A stretch of DNA of 64,000 nt from Pyropia yezoensis (taxonomy: Eukaryota; Rhodophyta; Bangiophyceae; Bangiales; Bangiaceae): positions 4,648,882 to 4,712,881 of the forward strand of contig CM020618.1 in assembly GCA_009829735.1 (NCBI GenBank), written 5' to 3'. The notes beneath the pieces are model-generated. The model worked only from the letters and a program-made list of their open reading frames with translations. It was not told the origin of the DNA and did no database searches. The position numbers were made by a program, and so were the translations under genes. This document shows, piece by piece, positions 56,165 through 64,000 of the stretch (position 1 is its first letter; each line of letters begins with the position of its first letter).

Positions 56165-56735
56165 TGTAGCATCCCTGGCCCCGACTTGGCGCCGACCCGG
56201 GACTACAACCAGAGGGCACCAGGTGCCAGAACACGCCCGCCGTGTGGTGATGGTTGGCGGCCGTGGCCCGTGCCCGGCACTGGGATGCGGTGGACTACGC
56301 TATCCACACGTGAGAGAGGGATTTCTGATGGGTTTTTGCATACTTGTGAGGGACTTGATTTGAGAGAATTTGAGTGTGAGATTTGTGAGTGGGAGTAGAA
56401 TTAGTAGTGATAGTGGCCCGCGGCCTGACGAGGTTAGACTCGGGTCGGGGCCACTCGGGGTTATGGGGGGGCTACCTGGCCAACGTGCCGAGGCTCCCCC
56501 AGATGTACGTTAAGAGGGACAGCGAGGCGCCCTTGGCCCGCGCCCTCAGGAAAAAGACAACTGCGCGTTTGCTTTCCTCTTCCCCGTGTGCACTACCGTG
56601 CGTATCTGTTTGCTCTGCGAGCAGGCACGTGAGGCAACAGGCATACCACTCTCGTAGTTCCCCTTTCTGTGTTACCTGTCCCTTTCCCCCGAGGGATATT
56701 GACACGTGTCTGAGAGGATCGAGTTTTATACCACA
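56165..56735 (+). repeat. 3' LTR
   Basis: Same ends as the 5' LTR (tgtagcatccctgg ... ttttataccaca), one base shorter (ccctttccccc versus cccctttccccc). It is followed by the CAATC duplication. Confidence 0.95.
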
Positions 56736-56740
56736 CAATC
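56736..56740. repeat. Target-site duplication, right copy (CAATC)
   Basis: Identical to 47938-47942. Confidence 0.9.
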
Positions 56741-57451
56741 CACATGCGGCACATGGTGTGCAAGAGGAGCTCACGGGCTTTCCAAACATGTCATGCACAG
56801 CCCCTCTGTACTGATAGGACCATTGTTTGTCCGGGCGTAAGGATTTGTAGGACCGCTTTTCCTCGCGTTTTTGGAGTTTCTTCCCATCATTCATTCCAGG
56901 CTATTGCCGCACTGAGCAGTCTCTCACAGCGAGAAGGTCGCATTCTACATGGGTTGGACGACCTTGAGAAAAAAACCCGGAAAAGGTACCGTCGATGCGC
57001 CGCACGCGGTGGCACGAAGAAGTGAAGCGTCGGAGCTACACGATCCAGGATCCCACGTATCGATATTTCGAAGCATGCATTCTGCTGCCAATCTGATGAA
57101 GGGGGCTACATCTGCGCATGGCGCATTGAATTTGTGCTCCACTGGCCCGCCTTATCTGACTGGCATGATCCGCCCCAGTCGACCCGTGCCCGCCTTCTCT
57201 GACAGGCGTGATCCACCCTCACCGGTTGACCCCTGCACGCCTTTGTGGCAGGCTGGATCCCCCCTCCAGTCGATCAATGCCCACGTGCTCTGACAGGCGT
57301 GATTCCCCCCCCCCCGCCGTCGACCATTGCCTCCCTTTCACCGGCAGCTCTGCCCCCCCTTGATTGTCCACCCATTCAGTAGGGAACGAGTGTGCGCCTC
57401 GCGTGCCCTTCCACTGAGCTCCTGGCTTTTCACTCCGGTTGCACGCCCGCG
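56741..57451. other. Non-coding stretch between the retrotransposon and a transposase remnant
   Basis: No coding frame is convincing. It holds the tandem repeat at 57151-57333. It may be the 5' part of the DNA transposon whose broken gene follows; I found no clear terminal inverted repeat. Confidence 0.45.
57151..57333. repeat. Degenerate tandem repeat, four units of about 43-49 bp
   Basis: Units start near 57151, 57194, 57241 and 57285. Each carries a variant of ctctgacaggcgtgatcc, a C-rich block, then gtcgaccnntgcc. Units differ by substitutions and by the length of the C run. Subterminal repeats of this kind are common in DNA transposons, which would fit the transposase remnant just downstream. 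Confidence 0.65.
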
Positions 57452-58506
57452 ATGCCGTCGCCTCGCAGCATTTCTACCATTTGCCGGGGCAAACGCCGGC
57501 GCGCCTTCCGGATGATTGACCGCGGCGTGGCAGCCATCGTGCTGAGCGTGCGCGCTTTCTTAGAGAGAGAGAAGCGGATGCGCAAGGTTGCGCTGCGTGA
57601 GCGCCCGGTGGAGCGCACGGCCGAGACAACGGGCTTGAGTGTCCACTCGGTCAGTCGTCTCGTCTAGAACGCCTAAGTGGTGTCTCTGCCCGAGCTGGGA
57701 GCCGGTGAGAAGCGTGAGAACGTCGGACGCATGCCTGTGGACGAACTGCCGCGCTTGCAACAAGCTATATACGCTCAGTTTGAGAACCGGAATCTTCCCA
57801 CGTTGGACAGGGCGTTCGAGTATATTAGCAATGCTGGGGAGATGCCACCTGTCGCGAACGACACAGGGCAGAGCCAGTCCGAGGACAGTGACGGCAGTCA
57901 CGGCTCTGACGACCATGCCTCTGTTTCTGTTCGTTGCCGGGAGCGTGCTGGCGGTGGCGGCGATGGTGCGCCCGGTGGCGTCGTTGGTACGGGCTACAAG
58001 TGGTCGCGCGCTGAGCTCCACCGGGCGCTTCAGGACATTGGCTTTTCATTCAGCAAAGGGCCCAAACATTACGATGTGCTACATACCCTACCTGGCGGAC
58101 GGCCAAGACGGTGGCGCAGATCAGGGTGCAAGCAGCAAAGGACCGGCCCGCCCCGCGCTACCTGGTGCAGAACCTGGCTGCCCGCTTCGGGGTGAGTATC
58201 CTGATCTTTCCCGTTGCTCACCTGGAGCTCAATCCGATTGAGATGGTGCGGGAAACTGTTAAGATGACCGCCAAGAGAGGGAATGTGGACTTCAACCTCA
58301 CGCCTCTGAAAGCCCTGGTCGAGGCTGAATTTGAGAAGATAACCGCTGACGTGTGGCCTCGCTATGAGGGCCATGCGATTGGAGTGGAAGAGTACTACCG
58401 CAGCGTGGATGAGACTTCAGCTGAGGTGAAGGAGGCTTTCAAAGGAGAGCAGGATGAGGATGAGGAGGACGCGGGGATCGAGCGCGAGAGCAGCGATGAG
58501 GAGTGA
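57452..58506 (+). pseudogene. Broken DDE transposase (Tc1/mariner-superfamily-like) lacking the catalytic core
   Basis: From ATG 57452 an N-terminal helix-turn-helix segment reads RTAETTGLSVHSVSRLV. Two in-frame stops follow (TAG 57665, TAA 57674). The same frame resumes with VDELPRLQQAIYAQFENRN, TLDRAFEYISNAG and KWSRAELHRALQDIGFSFSK, typical of the linker helices of eukaryotic DDE transposases. A frame change near 58090-58110 leads to DRPAPRYLVQNLAARFG and VAHLELNPIEMVRETVK, the conserved segment around the last catalytic region (compare the family motif L-NPIE). The C-terminus is acidic and ends at TGA 58506. The stretch with the first catalytic aspartates, normally over 100 residues, is missing. 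The element is therefore dead as an enzyme source. Confidence 0.75.
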
Positions 58507-58760
58507 GAAATGCTTGTTGGTTGTTGAAAAAGGACTTGTGCGAGCCCCCTCCAGCGCTTAAACAACCGTAGCCCCCGCCCCCCCCCTCTCTGGTGGCCAA
58601 CCTACGACGAGAAGCTGCTACTCAACGGCGCAACCAACCGCGCCAGCTGGGGTGCCCCCCCTACCACGGCGGCGGCAGACACAGCCGGGGGTAGCTTGGA
58701 AGCCAGCTTGGTCGGAGCAGCGGCGGTGAGGGGGGGAGTGGAGGAGCCAGTGAAGCAATA
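58507..58760. other. Short spacer between transposase remnant and second retrotransposon
   Basis: Nothing recognisable; GC-rich with a C run near 58577. It may include the 3' end of the DNA transposon. Confidence 0.4.
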
Positions 58761-59112
58761 TGGATGACCGTATCGTGACCCTAAATTAGGGGGACTACTT
58801 TTATCCCTTAACTTTCAATTTGGGAGTCCGTATTGGTCACGGTATCTGCGAGTTACGTATGACCAGAGGGACTTGCATCTTGGGGTGGAGGGTACTGAGT
58901 GGTGTCTCGGAGGGTTTATAACGAGAGGGCCGGCGGCGAATCCACCGCCGGCCAAGGTAGAACAACAAACCCCTCCCATTTGGGCTCCCATCTTGGTCCC
59001 GTGGCTTGCGCTCGAAGGACAGCAACCTTGGCCACCCGGTGACGTTGGTGCCGATCCCCCCTGGTGAGCGTTCCATGAGAGTGGACGTGCGACGGTTCCC
59101 TATTGTGCTACA
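58761..59112 (+). repeat. Probable 5' LTR of the second element (left end approximate)
   Basis: The right end is set by CA at 59111-59112 followed by one base and the PBS. The left end is the TG at 58761-58762, chosen only because non-coding, compositionally distinct sequence begins near there. The matching 3' LTR needed to prove it is not in the window. Confidence 0.35.
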
Positions 59113-59113
59113 T

Positions 59114-59128
59114 TGGTGGAGCAGCAGG
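59114..59128 (+). other. Primer-binding site of the second element
   Basis: tggtggagcagcagg, identical over 15 bases to the PBS of the first element at 48519. It sits one base after the presumed LTR end. Confidence 0.75.
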
Positions 59129-59337
59129 AGACGGGTTTCCGTCACCCTTGTGGTGACGCCGTCTTCGGCCCTGGCGCACGGATAGGGAGTAGGTCCTTTT
59201 CTTGTGTTCGTGGTGTTGCGATCTGGTTGATTGTGTTGAGTGGGAACGTTTGACTGCGATCTACTGTTACTGTCCCCAACCTACCCCCTCACTCTCTTAT
59301 TTGTGGTGACCGTTACGTCGGTTGACTGATTGTGACT

Positions 59338-61513
59338 ATGTCTACCCAAGAGATGGGGAACGCTGAAGATGACGGATCGGCGTCGACGCCGACCCCGGAG
59401 GTGAACACGGGAACCGGGATCGGTAACCCGATCGACAACATTGAGACGCCGATGCTCTCCGGTGCCGGATCGACGTTTGGTACGGCTCGGACGGCAGGTG
59501 GCGGCGGCCCGCCTCAACCGTCTTTGGCCGACCTCACTCCGCCGCCACCTCCACCAGGGGAGTCCCTGATGGCATCATTGGCTCGCATCGAGGTCCTGTT
59601 CACCGGACTCGACGCACGTCAAGAGCGTACGGAGGAGGCAATGACAGTGCTGATGTCAACACGCCACCCGACGGTACCCCGTCGTGTTTCCCCCATACCG
59701 GTACGGTTTGAGCCGGCCGGACTACTTTCGGAGTCTATCGGGGTCGACCACGGCGCAGCTACCCCCGGACAGCCTCCAGACACGGCGGGTTATGGATCCG
59801 AATCGTCAGCCGAGTTGGAACGGAGTCACACGGGGCGCTACGCTCGGAGTACCCGGAGCGGACTCCGCGGACACGGCCCGGCGGAAACTTACGCCGGAGC
59901 AGAGTTGGCTATGGGGAGGGGCGGTACCCTATCGCAGTATCCCCACGACGGAGGAAGCCATGCAACTCGGGAACCCGACGTGCCGACGCCGGAAGTACCA
60001 GCTTCACTGTTACTAGCTATGACAGCGCAGGTTACTGCGAGCTTTCTGAAGCGGATGGAGTCCGATGAGTTTACTCACCAACTGGCCAAGCGACTGGATA
60101 TCCAGGACGCTGACACGGAGATTGTCAACGAAGTCTTCCGGTCGGTACTGACTCCGGAACGGTATCGTTTGGAAGACCGTTCCACTACCGTATCGGAATC
60201 GATGCGTAATACCTCGCATCGGGCGATCCGCTCTATGCTGATCCCTATGAAGGGAGCCCCTATGTTCGGGGACCCGAACGGACGCCCGTTGGCAGTCATT
60301 GGCTTCCTGACCAGCTTCAAGGAAGCCGCAGACAAGGCATACGTTAACGAGGGGTTAGCCCTGGAGATCCTCCCGTTCTTTGTTGATGAACGGGTACCAA
60401 GCATCCTCCGCCAGGCATCCCCGATGCCGGCAATGAGGGTCGCAGCCACCTCCATGGATTACCGTGGTATTGTGAAGAAGCTGCTGAGCAGCTACCTCAG
60501 TGAGGACAAGACCACTACCGGGCCCGTCGCACCGCCACCGCCCAGTCCTGGGAGGATGAGGAGATGTTCGGACGCCGGATCCAAGAGCTCGACTACGAGC
60601 TGGGGAAGCTCCTTGGAGAAGGGGAGCTGCGGGCCATCCTGTTCGCAGGAGTACCCGACTACGTGCAGATATTTGCACGGGGAGCCAATACGGCTCGGAC
60701 GAACTTCAGTAGACTGATGCGCATGTGCAAGTCCCTGGGGGACGCCTACCGGGTGCTTCACCCGGAGTGTGCCTTTGCCCCGAAGCCCAAGGGTGAGGGA
60801 AGCAAGCTCAGTCTTACCCCGGTACTGAGGCAAGAGAAGGTGGAACGTAAGGCCGCACCAGTACTGGTGGCGACCGAGTACGCCCCCAAGGGTGAGAATG
60901 AACCCCAGGTCGATCAACAGGGCCACCTGTTGCTACTGGCTACGCCGGTGATTGATGATCAAGGTACGGTAGCGTACATCGCCCCGGCTGGGACCCAGTT
61001 CCAGGTCAGCGAGGGTGCGGGACGTCGCGTCTTGTATGTACGGACCACGGGATATTCCCCGGTTACGGGTCACCCTCATCAACCCTTGCCAACATGGGCG
61101 GTGTGTACGGAGGCACCTCCGCAGATCGCGGGCAGGACCAACCGGTTGCGTGAGTCCATGGACCGCTTGACGCAAGGACCCAAGGCCTACCAAGGAGCAG
61201 GCACTCGGGCGCCCGAGGCGACAACCGGACCTATGGAGCAACCCCGATGCGGACCCCCGGGACGGCCGGTACTTCCGGATGTATGTTGTGCAGAGGCCCC
61301 CAACACTGGGTGTCCTCATGCCCGCTCATCCCGGAAAAGTCTCGACGGGCAGCGGCGCAACGCAAGGCATCCACTGGGGGGTATCCCGCCACAGCACCGG
61401 GACCGGCACCGGGTAGGCAGCAAGCTCCAGGGGGAGTACTGGCAGTCGAGGAGACACCTCCTCTCCCAGATATCCCGGAAGACTGTACCCGGCCAAGTGC
61501 GGGAAACGAGTAA
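59338..61513 (+). pseudogene. gag: gag of the second element, with frame changes
   Basis: Starts at ATG 59338 (MSTQEMGNAEDDG). A Pro/Thr/Gly-rich N-terminal part is followed by a helical gag core, for example FLKRMESDEFTHQLAKRLDI and FLTSFKEAADKAYVNEG. The frame changes by -1 near 60519, after which EMFGRRIQELDYELGKLLGE and RTNFSRLMRMCKSLGDAYRV continue the core. It changes again between about 61200 and 61280, leading to a zinc knuckle CMLCRGPQHWVSSC (CX2CX4HX4C, about 61280-61321). It ends GNE-TAA at 61513, the same last three residues as gag of the first element. Confidence 0.8.
61501..61507 (+). promoter_or_regulatory. -1 frameshift slippery heptamer G GGA AAC of the second element
   Basis: In the zinc-knuckle frame the sequence is gcG GGA AAC GAG TAA. 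The -1 frame is open from here to FTLEDFKVSA at the start of the protease. A hairpin, gggttgc-tggg-gcaaccc at 61530-61547, lies 22 bases downstream and could act as the stimulator, though the spacing is longer than usual. Confidence 0.7.
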
Positions 61514-64000
61514 GGGGAAGGGTGATGCGGGGTTGCTGGGGCAACCCTAGCCAGCCACCCCGGACTGCCGCGGGAAAAGCCCCACGGAGAGCGCGGTTGA
61601 GCCGGCGCCGCATCAATCCCCGGGTACACCTTCCGGCCCCGACGACACGGAGTCAGGGGATTGATGACCAACCTCCAAAAAAGGGAGGCGAGAACGGGAA
61701 GCCCCGTCACGTTGAACCAGCCAAGGGCCCTGACCAGGATGCCCGAGATACACCGGATATCGGTGTAGGCCACGTTCTGTTCACCTTGGAGGACTTCAAG
61801 GTATCAGCCACACTGGGGGGTTGACCCCCAGTCGACCCGATCGTATTACCCTGTACTGGATACAGGGGCTGGGCCGAACCTTATCCGGAAGGATACCCTC
61901 CCGGACAAGTGGCTCCCGCGAGTCAGAGTGACTCAGGGGACCCACGATCAAGGACGCGAACGGTCGTCTCATTCATACGACTGCAGCGATGTCGCTGCGG
62001 GTCACCATCGGGGAACTCACCGCGGAAGTCGACTTCTTGGTTTGTGAGACCCTATCGATTCCCTGCATACTGGGGTGCACCTTAATCAACGTTCACGTGG
62101 ATGCAATCCGGCCGGGCCGGAGGACCATTGAGCTACAAGAGGCCGACGGGACGAAGCGAGGACAGACAGCTATCGTCGAAGATCTGACGCTACAAGGGAG
62201 CCACGCTAACATGGCTGGGGCATACGCAAGCGTAGAGCCGAAGACACTCCGGCTGGCCAAGCGAACTCACTTTGAGCCGTTGTCGGAGACAGTCCTCCCG
62301 TTTAAATGCGACCTCGCAGGCATATGCAGAGTCCAGTCCAGCCTGCGAACCTACAAGCGCCATGGGTTGACCTTGGCCAGCGGTATCGTAGACCTCCCAG
62401 CGGGGGGGTCGTCACTGCTCGTGATGGCGAACTATCGCCGTAAGGCAGTCACCCTTCCGAAAGGGACTATCCTCAGGATCTCCGAGCTCTACAAAGGAGA
62501 CATCCTTGCCCCTGACAAGGACGGTCAAGTGGGACAACTTGAAAGTACTGGCGGTCGCCGAGACCACTGAGCTGGAGGAACCCGACATCGGGAAGCCTAG
62601 TCGACCACCAGCTCCGGCGGACATCCCACCGAGGGACCAAGAAGCCTTGAAGGTCCTGACCGAGGCGGACCTTGACCACCTTCCCCCTTCGGTAGCCGAA
62701 GAGGTACGACGGATGATAAGAAAGCACGACGTCATGTGGACCGGCGGGGCCCTTGGTACCATTCGGGCAACCCAACATCGTTTAGACCTGGTAACAGGAG
62801 CACGACCCGCCCGGTCGCAACCGGGCCAAGCGGGACTTATGCAACGAGAGATCGTTGACGGAGAAGTGAAGAGGATGAGTGAAGCTAAGGTAATCCGACC
62901 TCCGATGTCGGAGTGGGGCGCCCCAGTCGTCATCGTACCGAAGAAGGATCAACCCCTCGGTTCTACATCGAATATCGACTCCTCAAGTTGGTCACCAAGA
63001 AAGACTCATACCCTTTACCAAGAATGGACGAGTGTATCGACTCCCTGGGGGAAGCCATAGTGTTTACCGCTATCGACTGCAATGCCGGGTACTGGCAGAT
63101 CCCAGTTGCAGAGGAGGATATCCCCAAGACAGCGTTCGTCTGTCGCAGTGGAGTGTACGAGTTCCCAAGGATGCCCTTCGGATTGTCCAACGCCCCCGCC
63201 ACATTCCAGCGGGCCATCGACATTGTAATGTCGGGAGTGAAGTGGCGTAACTGTCTGGTATATCTGGACGATGTCATCGTCCTCTCGCGTAACATGGGTG
63301 ACCATGTGCAGCATGTCCACGAGGCAATCACCCTCTTGCGGAACGCCGGGGTAACCCTGCGTCTCAAGAACTGCGTGTTCGTTCAACAGACCGTCGAGTA
63401 CCTGGGTCACCAGATCACACCAGGTAAACTTGGAGTACTCGAGGCTATTACCCGGGCACTCCGGGATGCGCGATGCCCGACCTCCCAGACACAGCTGAAG
63501 AGCTTTCTAGGGATGTGCAACGTATACCAACGATTCGTCAAGGACTTCGCTCGTATAGCCAAACCGTTAACGGTTCTGACGAGCGGTGCCTTGCCAAAGG
63601 TACTCCAAACTCCCTCGCCGCGCGAGGGAGTTTGGAGTCGCGCGAGGGAGAGGCATTCGAGCTGCTCAAGCAAGCCCTGCTAGCCCCACCCGTGCTTGCG
63701 TTGCCGCATAGACGCGGGACCTTCGTCATCGACGTCGATGCTTGCGATACCCAAGTGGGATGCACCCTGCCACAGGGAGAGACACTCATCGGTAACGATA
63801 ATGCTATCCTAGACCTGCATCCGGTGGGGTACTTCAGCCGCACACTCAACCCGGCTGAGCGTAACTATAGTGCCACCGAGCGCGAGTGCCTCGGAGTCAT
63901 ATGGGCAGTACAACTGCTCCGGCCATACCTGGAAGGCTCCAAGTTCATGGTGAGGTCCGACCACGACCCTTTACGATGGCTCCCTAACCTTGGTGACAAG
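61508..64000 (+). pseudogene. pol: pol of the second element (PR-RT-RNase H), frame changes, cut by window end
   Basis: In -1 frame from gag: FTLEDFKVSA, then after a frame change the protease motif VLDTGAGPNLIRKDTL (about 61853). After another change: MSLRVTIGELTAEVDFLV and SIPCILGCTLINVHVDAI. Reverse transcriptase in two further frames: HRLDLVTGARPARSQPGQAG and MSEWGAPVVIVPKK, then LDCNAGYWQ-like IDCNAGYWQIPVAEEDI, MPFGLSNAPATFQRAID and catalytic YLDDVIVLS. A palindrome at 63602-63638 precedes the next frame change. RNase H: EAFELLKQALLAPPVLALP, FVIDVDACDTQVGCTL, TERECLGVIWA and RSDHDPLRWL, where the window ends. At least five frame changes in 2.4 kb. Confidence 0.85.
63602..63638. repeat. 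Perfect 17-bp palindrome with 3-base loop inside pol of the second element
   Basis: actccaaactccctcgc (63602-63618), loop cgc, then its exact reverse complement (63622-63638). Part of the arm, gcgcgaggga, is repeated once more just after. It sits between reverse transcriptase and RNase H, where the frame is lost, and looks like an insertion or a replication-slippage product. Confidence 0.85.

Larger units (their letters stand above)
47943..56735 (+). mobile_element. Complete Ty3/gypsy LTR retrotransposon with chromodomain (chromovirus type)
   Basis: 8793 bp bounded by LTRs of 572 and 571 bp (TG...CA) and a 5-bp target duplication CAATC. Order on the plus strand: 5' LTR, PBS, gag, -1 frameshift site, pol (protease, reverse transcriptase, RNase H, integrase, chromodomain), antisense ORF, PPT, 3' LTR. 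The protein order with integrase after RNase H defines Ty3/gypsy, and the chromodomain places it among chromoviruses. The LTRs differ by about four substitutions and one one-base indel, so the insertion is recent. One in-frame stop in gag (49396) and one in pol (52812) probably make this copy non-autonomous unless they are read through. Confidence 0.95.
58761..64000 (+). mobile_element. Second Ty3/gypsy retrotransposon, decayed, cut by the right edge
   Basis: A possible 5' LTR ends ctaca at 59112, followed by the same PBS as the first element. Gag and pol domains follow in the order protease, reverse transcriptase, RNase H, where the window stops. It is a different family from the element at 47.9-56.7 kb: the proteins align only at the conserved motifs. 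At least six frame changes show that it is an inactive copy, or that the sequence has errors here. The 3' LTR is outside the window, so the left boundary is a guess. Confidence 0.85.

Overview
The window is nuclear DNA of a eukaryote that has a plastid. The evidence is a plant-type MGDG synthase (galactolipid synthesis) and several spliced genes with GT..AG introns. The rest of the gene content is eukaryotic: an OTU cysteine protease, an F-box protein, a DUF202 membrane protein, a Popeye-like cyclic-nucleotide-binding protein, and two Ty3/gypsy LTR retrotransposons. The sequence is extremely GC-rich, with G/C runs up to 33 bases and long CCG/GCC arrays, and the proteins are rich in Ala, Gly and Pro. 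An alga fits best. I lean to a GC-rich red alga (bangiophyte-like) or a green alga, but the sequence does not settle which.

Layout. 1-4368 (-): a six-exon OTU-domain protease cut by the left edge, recovered only by joining exons in phase. 5552-8040 (+): MGDG synthase in two exons. It shares a divergent 1.2 kb promoter region with the OTU gene. 9284-12980 (-): a multi-exon gene I do not recognise. 12981-18531: no supported gene; it holds a tandem duplication and a 157-bp-arm inverted repeat. 18532-19899 (-) and 23179-24394 (-): two unrecognised genes. 24395-31967: mostly gene-poor. 31968-33989 (+): an F-box protein. 36781-39098 (+): a proline-rich protein with a coiled-coil tail. 39363-40545 (-): a DUF202 protein. 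42559-44712 (-): a Popeye/cNMP-binding membrane protein. 45.1-47.9 kb: gene-poor.

47943-56735 is a complete chromovirus-type Ty3/gypsy retrotransposon. It has 572/571-bp LTRs that are about 99% identical, a 5-bp CAATC target duplication, PBS, gag, pol with a chromodomain, and a 410-codon antisense ORF between pol and the 3' LTR. Next to it lies a broken DDE transposase (57452-58506) without its catalytic core. From about 58.76 kb to the right edge is a second, different and decayed Ty3/gypsy element. Both elements end gag with the same -1 frameshift heptamer G GGA AAC followed by GAG and a stop, and both share one primer-binding site.

Splice sites found independently share a strong donor consensus (GTACGT or GTAGGT). 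Several genes keep a convincing frame right up to a long G/C run and continue in another frame after it. This points to homopolymer-length errors in the sequence, or to introns hidden in these runs, so reading frames near such runs should be treated with care.
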